Source: Phaeodactylibacter sp.
GTDB lineage: Bacteria; Bacteroidota; Bacteroidia; Chitinophagales; Saprospiraceae
Direction: 5' to 3'
NCBI GenBank assembly: GCA_024102975.1
Contig: JAGFJD010000197.1
Coordinates: forward strand, 1-46,195
DNA length: 46,195 nucleotides
Shown here: positions 24,026 through 31,987 of the stretch, one piece after another
Layout: each line of letters starts with the position of its first letter
Numbering within the stretch: position 1 is the stretch's first letter
Notes under the pieces: generated by a model
Databases searched by the model: none
What the model was told of the DNA's origin: nothing
What the model saw: only the letters and a program-made list of their open reading frames with translations
Translations under genes and position numbers: made by a program

Positions 24026-25417
24026 CTAAAGGATATTAACCGGTTCTCGTCCGGCGGAAACCGGCGGAAACCTCAACGTGAAGGTAGTGCCCCCTCCCGG
24101 CGTGCTGTCCACGCCGAGCCCCGTCTGATGAAGCTTCAGGATATCGTTGACAAGGGATAGCCCGATGCCCGATCCTTTCACCGAAGCAGTAGCCGGGCTG
24201 CGGTAAAAAGCGTCGAAAACCATCGGCAGTTCTTCGGTCCGGATACCAGGCCCCCTGTCTTCGATTTCAACAACGATATTGTTTTCAGGAGCGAAAGACA
24301 GGCGGATTCTCACGCTTTGGCAGGGGCTGAACTTGCAGCTGTTGTCCATCAGGTTGGCCAGGGCCGTTTTCAGGAGCTGTTCGTTGGCCCGGACGCAGAG
24401 TTTTTCCTCCTGCTCGGGCAGGTTGGCCACCTCGAAATGAATCTTGTATTCGGGGTGCGATTTCAGCAAAGCGTTTTTTGTCTGCCAGATCACTTCGTCG
24501 ATCCGCAGGAGCTGGAATTGCACGACGGAACCGTCGGTGTTGATCTTTGCCATCTGCATGAGCTTGTCCGCCATTTCGTTCAGGTCTTTAACGTCGGAAA
24601 GCACCGAGGAGAGCACCTGTTTGTACGCTTCATTCGGCCGTTCTTTGCCCAGGGCAATCTCTATCTGGGAAATGATGACGTTCAGCGGGTTTTTCAATTC
24701 GTGAGAAATGTTGGAAAGGAACATTTTTTGCAGCTTGAAGGCATGCTGGATGCGGTCCAGCAACTTGTTGAACGTGACGACGAGGCGGGAAAGCTCATCC
24801 TGCCGGTCGAAGGTTTCGAGGCGCTGGCTCATGTCAGCCGGCAACAGGGCGTCAACCTGGTTCATGATGTGGCTGACAGGGGCCAGGGCCTGCCGGGCAA
24901 AGAACCATCCGCCTGCTGCTACCAAAGCGATGGAAATGATGAATACTCCCGCCAGGATTCGGCTCAGGTTTCGCAGGTGGACCGGGTCGAAAACAGCTTC
25001 GGCGACTACCAAAAAGCGCTTGCCTGCCCGGTTGGCATACAGGATGCCGATCGCGTCGAATTCGCCGTGGCAGAACCGGTATTCTTCCGCCTTCCGGATT
25101 TTGCCCAGGGTCGCCGGCGGGATGTGGCCGGGCACCGGGTTGAAACTGTAGATTCTATCTCCGGAAAGGGCGTAAATCGAGATGTTCTCCGTGTAAGAAC
25201 CAGAAAGCGGGCCCTGGGAGTCGTTCTCTAATCGCAGCTCGCCGGCGAGCTTGCCGACGACCATCTCGGCTGTCATCAGCGCTTTGGAGCGGAGATTGCT
25301 GTAAAATTCGTTTTCCAGGTTTTTCTTGAACTGGAAATAAATGAAAAACAAAGCGGCCAGCAGTATCCCCGCTGCTATCATGATGAACTGAAGCGTCAGC
25401 TTGTTGCGGATTTGCAT
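24026..25417 (-). CDS. sensor histidine kinase of two-component system
   Basis: 463 residues. One TM helix at 11-29, a periplasmic sensor loop of about 120 residues (30-150) and a second TM helix at about 153-174 lead to a HAMP linker. The HisKA domain has the phosphorylatable His239 in SNISHELKNPLNVI. The ATPase domain has an N-box (LMDNSCKFSP), G1 DRGPGI and G2 GSGIGLSLV. All catalytic motifs are intact. The external loop has no family I recognise. The gene lies 22 bp after the response-regulator gene and 2 bp before the haloperoxidase-like gene, so sensor, regulator and enzyme form one operon. Confidence 0.95.
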   Translation of the reverse strand: MQIRNKLTLQFIMIAAGILLAALFFIYFQFKKNLENEFYSNLRSKALMTAEMVVGKLAGELRLENDSQGPLSGSYTENISIYALSGDRIYSFNPVPGHIPPATLGKIRKAEEYRFCHGEFDAIGILYANRAGKRFLVVAEAVFDPVHLRNLSRILAGVFIISIALVAAGGWFFARQALAPVSHIMNQVDALLPADMSQRLETFDRQDELSRLVVTFNKLLDRIQHAFKLQKMFLSNISHELKNPLNVIISQIEIALGKERPNEAYKQVLSSVLSDVKDLNEMADKLMQMAKINTDGSVVQFQLLRIDEVIWQTKNALLKSHPEYKIHFEVANLPEQEEKLCVRANEQLLKTALANLMDNSCKFSPCQSVRIRLSFAPENNIVVEIEDRGPGIRTEELPMVFDAFYRSPATASVKGSGIGLSLVNDILKLHQTGLGVDSTPGGGTTFTLRFPPVSAGREPVNIL

Positions 25418-25439
25418 TTTCTTGCAATTGAAGCAGCCT

Positions 25440-26117
25440 TTACTCCTCTTTTAAGATATATCCCGACCCGAACAGCGTATGGATCAGCTTTTTGCCGAAC
25501 GGCTTGTCTACCTTGTTGCGCAGGTAATTGATGTAAACTTCTATGACGTTGGAATTGGTTTCAAAGTTGATGTCCCAAACTTTTTCTGCAATTTCGGTTT
25601 TCGAAATTACCCGGCCCTGGTGGCGGATAAAATACTCCATCAGCGCGAATTCCTTAGGCGTCAGCTCGATCTTTTGACCGTTGCGGGTGCATTCCTTAGA
25701 GTCGAAGTTCATTTCCACGCCGGCAAAACGGAGCGTCGGCTGATGGGCGGTTATGCCTTTGCCGCGCCGGGAGAGGGCCCTGATCCGGGCGAGCAATTCC
25801 TTGAACTCGTATGGTTTGGCCAGATAGTCGTCGGCGCCGGCTTCCAGCCCCAGCACTTTGTCGTCGGTAGCGCTCAGCGCTGTCAGCAGCAGGACCGGGG
25901 TTTTGACGCCCTTGTTCCGCAGGCGCTGCACCAGGTCGAAGCCGTTGAGGTTGGGGAGGATAACATCCGAAATAATGACGTCATAATCGCCACGCTCAGC
26001 CAGCAGCCCGCCCGTGTAGCCGTCATAGCTCAGGTCTACCTCGATCTGGTGTTCGTTCAACCCCTTCTTCAGGGCCTTGACCGCTTTGGCTTCGTCTTCG
26101 ATAAGAAGTACTCTCAT
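25440..26117 (-). CDS. OmpR/PhoB-family response regulator
   Basis: 225 residues. The receiver domain has the acidic pocket IEDE, phospho-acceptor Asp51 (IISDVILPNLNG), Thr in LLLTAL and Lys in DDYLAKPY. The winged-helix DNA-binding domain (about 128-223) is of OmpR type (LTPKEFALMEYFIRHQGRVI, SNVIEVYINYLRNKVDKPFG). It is the first gene of an operon with its kinase and a haloperoxidase-like enzyme. The upstream intergenic region carries TTAAGG half-sites in 11-bp register, the arrangement that OmpR/PhoB-type dimers bind, so it probably controls itself and the divergent paralogue. Confidence 0.95.
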   Translation of the reverse strand: MRVLLIEDEAKAVKALKKGLNEHQIEVDLSYDGYTGGLLAERGDYDVIISDVILPNLNGFDLVQRLRNKGVKTPVLLLTALSATDDKVLGLEAGADDYLAKPYEFKELLARIRALSRRGKGITAHQPTLRFAGVEMNFDSKECTRNGQKIELTPKEFALMEYFIRHQGRVISKTEIAEKVWDINFETNSNVIEVYINYLRNKVDKPFGKKLIHTLFGSGYILKEE

Positions 26118-26172
26118 CCTATTCCGATACGTTTTTTTTTCTCTTTTGTTTCCGTTCGGATTTCCTGTTTTT

Positions 26173-26211
26173 TTAAGGAAATTTTAAGGACATTCTAAAC
26201 CCAAATTAAGG
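26173..26211. promoter_or_regulatory. TTAAGG half-sites in 11-bp register, probable operator
   Basis: TTAAGG occurs at 26173-26178, 26184-26189 and 26206-26211, steps of 11 and 22 bp; the skipped position (26195) reads CTAAAC, a degenerate match. The first two belong to an extended repeat TTTTAAGGA. It lies between the divergent regulator operon and the second haloperoxidase-like gene and ends 20 bp before that gene's -7 box, where an activator would replace the -33 element. Confidence 0.6.
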
Positions 26212-26231
26212 CATGGCCTGGAAGGGGAGCG

Positions 26232-26239
26232 TATTTTTG
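26232..26239 (+). promoter_or_regulatory. -7 box of the haloperoxidase-like lipoprotein gene
   Basis: TATTTTTG matches TAnnTTTG exactly. The predicted start site leaves a leader of about 70 nt. No -33 TTG is present at the usual spacing, which fits an activator-dependent promoter with the TTAAGG array upstream. Confidence 0.5.
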
Positions 26240-26314
26240 CCAAATATATTATTTTATTTTCTATTTAAGTCGCTGCAAAAATCCCGCAATTGTCAACTAA
26301 CAAATTATTAGCGC

Positions 26315-27706
26315 ATGAAAAACATGAAATTCCTGGTTGCAAAATGTCTCCCCCTTTGGATGGGAATATTGCTCCTGGCCTCCGCCTGTTCCCGGGACGA
26401 CGAGTCCCTGCCTGATGCCTATGGGAGCGTCAACGAACTGCCGGCCGATGTAGCGTTAAGGTGGAATGAACTGTTCCTGGACCTCGAGCGGTTCACGCCA
26501 GGGTACCGCCCTCCTGTATCCGCCCGAACAAGCGCATACCTCGGGCTGGCGGCTTACGAGTCGGCGGTGCATGGCATGGAAGGCTACAATTCGATGGCTG
26601 CCTATTTCCCTGGCCTGGACCTGCCGTTGCCGGAAGCAGGGCAGTCTTATCACTGGCCTTCCGCGCTGACAGCCGCCTATTCCAGGTCAATGGAGTTGTT
26701 CTTCCCTACGGCGCCTTCCGAACATTTATTCACCATTTTCGAATTGCGGAACGACTTTTACCTGGATTTCAAGAACGAGGTGCCGCATGACGTGTTTTCC
26801 CGCTCTACGGAATTCGGGCGCGCCGTTGCCGAAAGCGTTTATGCCTGGTCGGCTTCCGACCAGGCCGGCCACCAGGCCTACCTGCGCAACAACGACTCCT
26901 CGTACCAGCCGCCGGCCGGCATTGGCCTGTGGCAGCCGACTTTCCCGGACTTTTCCCCGGCCTTGCTGCCGGGCTGGGGCCAGGTGCGCACCTTTGCCGC
27001 TACGGATGAAGACATTGTCCCCGATCCTTTGCCGTACAGCGAAGATCCGGCCTCCCCGCTTTATCAGCAAGCCATGGAGGTGCAGCAGATGGTCAATGCC
27101 ATCAAACAGGGCGGCTTGCCGGAAAGCCGGTGGATCGCCGAATTCTGGAGCGACGACTGCCCCATCCTCACCTTCACGCCCGCCGGCCGCTGGATCGCGG
27201 TGGCCAACCAACTGGTGGAAAGGGAAGCCCCGTCTCTCAGCACGGCGGTGGAGCTTTATGCCCGGCTCGGCATGGCCCTGAGCGACGCAGGCGTGCGCTG
27301 CTGGCACGAGAAATACCGCTTCAACGTGGAACGGCCCATCGATTATATCCGGCGCATCCAGGGCCAGGCGGGCTGGAATACCGTGATGTGCCCGGATGGC
27401 TCGGGCAACTACTTCACGCCGCCATTTCCCGCTTACCCTTCCGGCCACGCTACTTTCGGCGCCGCCGCCGCCGAGGTCCTCTCTGCCGTCTTCGGGCAAA
27501 ATTATGCCATGACGGACCGCTGCCACGAAGGCCGCACCGAATTCAACGGAACGCCCCGCGATTTTTCCAGTTTCCGTGCCATGGCTGAGGAGAACGCCTA
27601 CTCCCGGATTCCGCTGGGCGTCCATTTCCGCATGGATTCGGAGGCCGCCCTGGAACTGGGTGCCGGCATCGGCCGGAAAGTGAACCAACTGCCGTGGAGA
27701 GAGTAG
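26315..27706 (+). CDS. vanadium-haloperoxidase / PAP2-type enzyme, lipoprotein
   Basis: 463 residues. The signal peptide ends in a lipobox (LLASAC, Cys25), so this is a lipid-anchored periplasmic or outer-membrane protein. The signature residues are complete: K333-x6-R340-P (KYRFNVERP), PSGH with His378, and S430-R431-x5-H437-xxx-D441 (SRIPLGVHFRMD). It is clearly paralogous to the 22665-24023 protein, with shared motifs GYRPPVSART and YFPGLDLPLP early and YPSGHATFGAAAAEVL late. It is transcribed away from the regulator operon across a shared control region. Whether it oxidises halides or removes phosphate cannot be told from sequence. Confidence 0.9.
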   Translation: MKNMKFLVAKCLPLWMGILLLASACSRDDESLPDAYGSVNELPADVALRWNELFLDLERFTPGYRPPVSARTSAYLGLAAYESAVHGMEGYNSMAAYFPGLDLPLPEAGQSYHWPSALTAAYSRSMELFFPTAPSEHLFTIFELRNDFYLDFKNEVPHDVFSRSTEFGRAVAESVYAWSASDQAGHQAYLRNNDSSYQPPAGIGLWQPTFPDFSPALLPGWGQVRTFAATDEDIVPDPLPYSEDPASPLYQQAMEVQQMVNAIKQGGLPESRWIAEFWSDDCPILTFTPAGRWIAVANQLVEREAPSLSTAVELYARLGMALSDAGVRCWHEKYRFNVERPIDYIRRIQGQAGWNTVMCPDGSGNYFTPPFPAYPSGHATFGAAAAEVLSAVFGQNYAMTDRCHEGRTEFNGTPRDFSSFRAMAEENAYSRIPLGVHFRMDSEAALELGAGIGRKVNQLPWRE

Positions 27707-27824
27707 GCTTAGGGACTGCCCGAGCAGCGTGCGATGTATGCGGCTGAAGGGGGGCGGCTTCCTGCTGGCCGATGTCGCAGGAGTAGCCGAAAGAGTAAAT
27801 GCCCTTACGGAAATATAGAAGTTT

Positions 27825-28319
27825 ATGCATGTTTTGCAGCATGGAATTAAGCTGGCAGTTCTTGCCTGCCTGGCCCTGGCACCTGCCGCCTGCGCCAACC
27901 GGCAGGCAGAAGCCGCCCTCGAATTGTTCGAGGAGAAAAGGGCGCTGAGCTGCCGGATGGAACGCCTGAACCAGCAGAACGACAGCCTCTGGAATGAGGT
28001 GGCCGCCTCGCTGGGCCGGGCGCTGCCTTCCGGCATGCCGCCCGATGAGCGCCGGAACATGATTGGCGTCAGAAATGCGGATTTGATCCGGATGTTTCAG
28101 GCTTTTCCTGCCCTGGATACGGCTATCCGGAACAAAGTTATGGCTGCCGGCGAACAGGATAAAAAAACGGCTGCCGAGATGAGAGCAGTCATGGACGAAC
28201 TGGCTGCCGCCGAACAACAACTCGCTGTTGCCCTGGGGGAACTACAAAAAAAAGATCGCAGCAAGTATGAAAAAATAAAACAGCAACTGCTGGAAAAGGA
28301 AAGAGTGCCGTGCTGGTAG
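27825..28319 (+). CDS. hypothetical helical lipoprotein
   Basis: 164 residues. The signal peptide ends in APAAC (Cys23), so it is lipid-anchored. The mature part is almost wholly helical and charged, with heptad-like segments (ALELFEEKRALSCRMERLNQ; MRAVMDELAAAEQQLAVALG; KKDRSKYEKIKQQLLEKERV) and an intervening segment around LIRMFQAFPALDTAIRNKVM. I recognise no named family. It lies 118 bp downstream of the haloperoxidase-like lipoprotein gene in the same direction and may be co-regulated. It is followed by a T-rich hairpin. Confidence 0.65.
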   Translation: MHVLQHGIKLAVLACLALAPAACANRQAEAALELFEEKRALSCRMERLNQQNDSLWNEVAASLGRALPSGMPPDERRNMIGVRNADLIRMFQAFPALDTAIRNKVMAAGEQDKKTAAEMRAVMDELAAAEQQLAVALGELQKKDRSKYEKIKQQLLEKERVPCW

Positions 28320-28337
28320 CATGGTTGCTGGCTGCAA

Positions 28338-28370
28338 GCGGTCTTCGGGACCTTCATTTTTTTTCCAAAC
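28338..28370 (+). terminator. probable terminator of the lipoprotein gene
   Basis: A short GGTC / GACC stem with a TTCGG loop is followed by eight T residues about 45 bp after the stop codon, in a convergent gap. The stem is short, so this is moderate evidence. Confidence 0.45.
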
Positions 28371-28407
28371 AGGAAGATCGGCAGTTTCTGAACAATGCCC
28401 ATCCCCA

Positions 28408-29793
28408 TTACTCCTCTCTCCCCACCGCCGCCATTTCCATCTCTTCCTTTCGCACTGCCACATCCAGCCGCTGGCGCATCTCTATGCGCAGATAGCCATA
28501 AGTCACCGCCGCGGCCAGCACGTCGGAGACGGGGAAGGCGTACCAGATGCCGTCCAAACCGAAGAAGCGGGGAAGCAACAACACAAAGGGGATAAGGAAG
28601 AAGCCCTGCTTGGTGAGGGTCAGGAACAGGGCAGGCCGGGCTTTGCCGATGGCCTGAAAATAAGCGGCCCCGACCAGCTGAACGGTGATGAGGGGGGTGG
28701 CCAGAAAGGTGAGGATCAGGGCGGAGGGCCCCCGTGCCAGCAGTTCCGGGTCGTTGGTGAACAGGCGGACGATCGGTTCGGAGAAAAAAAGTATGCCCGA
28801 AAACAGCCCCACGGCAATGAGGGTGCCAGCCCGTATGGAGTAGTTGATGATCTCTTTGACCCGCCCCCATTTCCGGGCGCCGTAATTGTAACCGGCGATC
28901 GGCAGGAATCCCTGGGTGATGCCCAGCACCGGGAAATTGGCGAACATCATCACCCGGTTGATAACGCCGTAGATGGCCACTGCCAGCTCGCTGCCGTACT
29001 GGAACAGCGAATGGTTGAGCACGATGGTCAGCAGGCTGATGGTGCCCTGCCGGGCGAGGGTCACAAAGCCGATGCTGAAAATCTCCCGCACCAGCGGCGC
29101 CTCCAGGATCATGCTGCTGCGGTACAGGCGCAGCTCCGACCGCCCGGAGAAGAAAAACCACAGGGCAAAACCGGCGCTCAGGTAATAGGAAATGGTGGTG
29201 GCCCAGGCAGCGCCCGCCAGGCCCATGTCCAGCCAGATGATGAGGATGGGATCCAGCACCAGGTTGGCCACTGCCGGCACCATCATGGTGAGCATGGCCA
29301 TCTTGGGGCGGCCTTCGGCCCGCATCACGTTGTTGCTCATCATGGCCCAGGCCAGGCCGGGAACGCCAATCAGGATGATGTCGAAGTAGACTTTGGCCGG
29401 CGCCATGATGTCGCCATTGGCGCCGAATAAGGCCAGCAACGGCTCTTTGAAAAAAGAACCCACCAGCAATACAGCCAGGACGATCAGCAGCGTCAGGCTG
29501 GCCATGTTGCCGAAGCTGTGGCAGGCCTTGCGGTTGTCGTCCGCGCCCAGGGCGCGCGAAATGATGGAACTGCCGCCCACGCCGATCGCCATGCCAATGC
29601 TGGAGATGAAAAAAGAAATAGGCATGACCACCGTGATGGCGGCAATGCCCAGCGTGCCGACAAACCGCCCGACGAAAATGGTGTCGACGATCATGTAGAT
29701 GGACATCACCAGGATGCCCACCGAGGCAGGGATGGCCATCTTGGCCAGCAGCTGCCCCATGGGCCTGGTCCCGAGTTCCTGTGAGTGGTTCAT
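28408..29793 (-). CDS. MATE-family multidrug/Na+ efflux transporter
   Basis: 461 residues from MNHSQELGTRPMGQLLAKMA; an upstream ATG would add 13 implausible residues. It has about twelve transmembrane helices in two repeated halves, each starting with the MATE pattern. Half one has MAIPASVGILVMSIYMIVDT, FVGRFVGTLGIAAITVVMPI and the IGVGGSSIISRALG helix. Half two has IFSIGFVTLARQGTISLLTI and ANFPVLGITQGFLPIAGYNY. It exports cationic compounds or organic acids in exchange for Na+ or H+; the substrate cannot be inferred. A micro-element with direct repeats lies about 38-80 bp upstream of the start, next to the stop codon of the preceding membrane-protein gene. Confidence 0.93.
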   Translation of the reverse strand: MNHSQELGTRPMGQLLAKMAIPASVGILVMSIYMIVDTIFVGRFVGTLGIAAITVVMPISFFISSIGMAIGVGGSSIISRALGADDNRKACHSFGNMASLTLLIVLAVLLVGSFFKEPLLALFGANGDIMAPAKVYFDIILIGVPGLAWAMMSNNVMRAEGRPKMAMLTMMVPAVANLVLDPILIIWLDMGLAGAAWATTISYYLSAGFALWFFFSGRSELRLYRSSMILEAPLVREIFSIGFVTLARQGTISLLTIVLNHSLFQYGSELAVAIYGVINRVMMFANFPVLGITQGFLPIAGYNYGARKWGRVKEIINYSIRAGTLIAVGLFSGILFFSEPIVRLFTNDPELLARGPSALILTFLATPLITVQLVGAAYFQAIGKARPALFLTLTKQGFFLIPFVLLLPRFFGLDGIWYAFPVSDVLAAAVTYGYLRIEMRQRLDVAVRKEEMEMAAVGREE

Positions 29794-29830
29794 GTTGATA
29801 TTGATTGAGGGAAGGATGATTTTGGCCGGC

Positions 29831-29873
29831 ATTCCATCCCCGTCCTCCTGCCTCGGCCGGGTAAAATTCCATC
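29831..29873. repeat. micro-element with 8-bp flanking direct repeats, copy 2
   Basis: The 27-bp core (29839-29865, starting CCCGTCCTCC, ending CTCGGCCGGGTAAA) is flanked by ATTCCATC on both sides (29831-29838 and 29866-29873). The core is homologous to 2558-2587, but the direct repeat differs (ATTCACTC there). Confidence 0.55.
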
Positions 29874-30381
29874 ATTCATTTCTCAGCCCCCACGTATACA
29901 CCCCTCCCATAATTGCCAGCCAAAGGGCGGCAAAAAGCTCCGGGCGGATACTGGCGTTCCGGGCTTCCTCGAACCCCGCCAGCGCCGGCAGGATGCTCCC
30001 CAGCCCGACCGCCAGCAATGCCGCCGGCCAGGACAGCCCATACGCAACATGGATCATCAGGGTGAGCGGCGCGGCGCAACAGAACCCGAGTATCAGGCCA
30101 AACGCCATGCCCTTCATCCCGGCACCCTCCGGGCCCGCGACAAACAGCAGCAGGAAAGCCGCAGCAATGGCCAGAGTGGCGAACAGGCTGAACAGGGCCA
30201 CGCCTCGCGCCCGCTGCCTGCCGCCTTCGAAATTCAATAACGAAAAAGGAAGCCCGAAGTTCAGGCCCGGCAGCAGCAAACCCGCCAGCCCCAGATGCCG
30301 GTACAGGGATAATTGCACAGAAAGCCAGCCCAGGAAAAGGATACACAAAAAAACCAGGAGGATACGCCGGAATGGATTCAT
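29872..30381 (-). CDS. hypothetical membrane protein
   Basis: 169 residues from MNPFRRILLVFLCILFLGWL; an upstream in-frame ATG adds a Cys/His-rich stretch that looks non-coding. Four or five hydrophobic segments are visible: about 5-22, 29-42, 57-80 (ALFSLFATLAIAAAFLLLFV), 86-118 (AFGLILGFCCAAPLTLMIHV) and 148-166 (FAALWLAIMGGVYTWGL). It resembles small uncharacterised integral membrane proteins; no family is assigned. It lies just upstream of the MATE gene on the same strand, with 78 bp between them, so the two may be co-transcribed. It is divergent from the cyclic-nucleotide-domain kinase. Confidence 0.6.
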   Translation of the reverse strand: MNPFRRILLVFLCILFLGWLSVQLSLYRHLGLAGLLLPGLNFGLPFSLLNFEGGRQRARGVALFSLFATLAIAAAFLLLFVAGPEGAGMKGMAFGLILGFCCAAPLTLMIHVAYGLSWPAALLAVGLGSILPALAGFEEARNASIRPELFAALWLAIMGGVYTWGLRNE

Positions 30382-30474
30382 GAAATTGAAAACGCCGCTT
30401 CTGTGGCAACAGTTCTGCAAAACTATTTTTTACCTTGGGTGTATATTCATTCTGTAAACACTCCAAATAGATAC

Positions 30475-31884
30475 ATGAAGACCCTGCCCAAAACCCCGGA
30501 GTTGCTCTCCACCCTTCAGTCCTTCGACACGTTCCAGGGCATTAGCCCGGATGCGCTGCAATGGATGATCGATCAGTCAGATTACAAATTATACGAGACG
30601 GGAGAGAAACTCTTCTATCCCGGCCAGTCCGTCGACCACATGCAGATTATCCTGCAGGGGCGCTACGTCGTGCGTTGGGAACAAAAGGGAGAAACCCGGG
30701 AACTGGGCGTCTGGGATGCCGGATACATCACCGGCGTGCTCCCCTTCTCCCGCATGAAGGAGGCCCGCGCCATCGGCCAGGCCCTGGAGCCGACCTACAC
30801 CCTGGAACTCCATAAGGAACACTTCGTGGAAATGGTCAACGTCAGCTACGAGCTGACCCAGGCCCTCGTGGCTGTCATGAGCGACCGCGTGCGGGACTTC
30901 ACTACCATGCAGTTCCAGAACGAAAAACTCATGGCCCTGGGCAAGCTCAGCGCCGGCCTGGCCCATGAACTCAACAACCCCGCCTCCGCCATGGTCCGGA
31001 ATGCGGAAGAGTTGTACAAAAAAGTACACGCCTCGCCCGAGAAGTTCAAATCCGTCATCACCATGCGCATCACCCCGGAACAGACCGACCAGGTGAACGC
31101 CATCCTGTTCTCCCGGATCGAACAGGCCCAAACCCTCGACCTCTCCCTCATGGAACGGGAGGAGCGCATGGACGACATCGCCGACTGGCTGGAGGACCAC
31201 GGCATCGAAAACGGAGAAGACATCGCCGAGACCTTCGTCGATTTCGGCGTAACGGAAGGCGACCTGGACACCATCCACGACATCGTCGGCGATGGCGCCA
31301 TCGGCCCCATCATGTGGTGGCTGGAGAGCACCCTCAGCCTGGAAAACCTGGTCAGCGAAATCCAGGAAGCCTCCAACCGCATCAGCAAGCTGGTGAAGTC
31401 CATCAAGGATTACTCCCACATGGACCGCGGCGTGGCCATGGAGGCGGTCGACATCCACGAGGGTCTGCGGTCTACCCTTACCATGCTGAAGCATAAATTT
31501 AAGTCAAAAAATATACAGCTGGTAAAAAACCTGGCTCCGGGGCTGCCTAACGTCAAAGGGTTCGCCGGAGAACTCAACCAGGTGTGGACCAACCTCATCG
31601 TCAACGCCATCGACGCCATGGCGCCGGGCGGGGAACTGTCCGTGCATACCTATCCCGACCGCGAATACGTGCGCGTCGACATCACCGACAACGGCTCGGG
31701 CATTCCTGAAGACATCCAGACCCGTATCTTCGAACCCTTCTTCACGACCAAAGCCATGGGAGAAGGCACCGGCATGGGCCTGGATATCGTCAGGAAGATC
31801 GTGAACCGCCACAAAGGCGAGATCGATGTGGAATCCCGGCCGGGGAAAACGACGTTCAGCTTGTGTTTTCCGGCGGACAAATAG
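30475..31884 (+). CDS. histidine kinase with N-terminal cyclic-nucleotide-binding domain
   Basis: 469 residues from MKTLPKTPELLSTL; a longer upstream frame overlaps the divergent gene and is not used. Residues 12-130 form a cNMP-binding-like beta-barrel (FYPGQSVDHMQIILQGRYVV). A HisKA-type segment follows with His164 in SAGLAHELNNPASAM, then a long helical insert (about 180-300). The ATPase domain has the N-box NLIVNAIDAM, G1 DNGSGIP (405-411) and G2 GTGMGL (about 431-436). There is no transmembrane helix, so it is a cytoplasmic sensor. It is followed 103 bp later by a receiver-flavoprotein fusion, which is the obvious phosphotransfer partner. Confidence 0.92.
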   Translation: MKTLPKTPELLSTLQSFDTFQGISPDALQWMIDQSDYKLYETGEKLFYPGQSVDHMQIILQGRYVVRWEQKGETRELGVWDAGYITGVLPFSRMKEARAIGQALEPTYTLELHKEHFVEMVNVSYELTQALVAVMSDRVRDFTTMQFQNEKLMALGKLSAGLAHELNNPASAMVRNAEELYKKVHASPEKFKSVITMRITPEQTDQVNAILFSRIEQAQTLDLSLMEREERMDDIADWLEDHGIENGEDIAETFVDFGVTEGDLDTIHDIVGDGAIGPIMWWLESTLSLENLVSEIQEASNRISKLVKSIKDYSHMDRGVAMEAVDIHEGLRSTLTMLKHKFKSKNIQLVKNLAPGLPNVKGFAGELNQVWTNLIVNAIDAMAPGGELSVHTYPDREYVRVDITDNGSGIPEDIQTRIFEPFFTTKAMGEGTGMGLDIVRKIVNRHKGEIDVESRPGKTTFSLCFPADK

Positions 31885-31885
31885 C

Positions 31886-31982
31886 GTGCATTCGTGCATT
31901 CGTGTATTTGTGCATTTGTGAGGGAGCATTATGGATGGCCAACGTATACACGAATGAACGAATGAACAAATACACAAAACTC
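31886..31982. repeat. octamer arrays between kinase and receiver genes, words GTGCATTx / CGAATGAA
   Basis: The left array (31886-31917) is GTGCATTC, GTGCATTC, GTGTATTT, GTGCATTT. The right array (31951-31982) is CGAATGAA, CGAATGAA, CAAATACA, CAAAACTC. Words are largely complementary between arrays, though the unit order is not simply mirrored. It starts 1 bp after the kinase stop codon and runs to within 6 bp of the next start codon. Confidence 0.8.
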
Positions 31983-31987
31983 AACCA

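Noticed and set aside
30313-30474. Longer N-terminus for the cNMP-domain kinase
   Set aside because: The extra residues overlap the divergent membrane-protein gene and lack family similarity; the ATG at 30475 starts directly before the cNMP-like domain.
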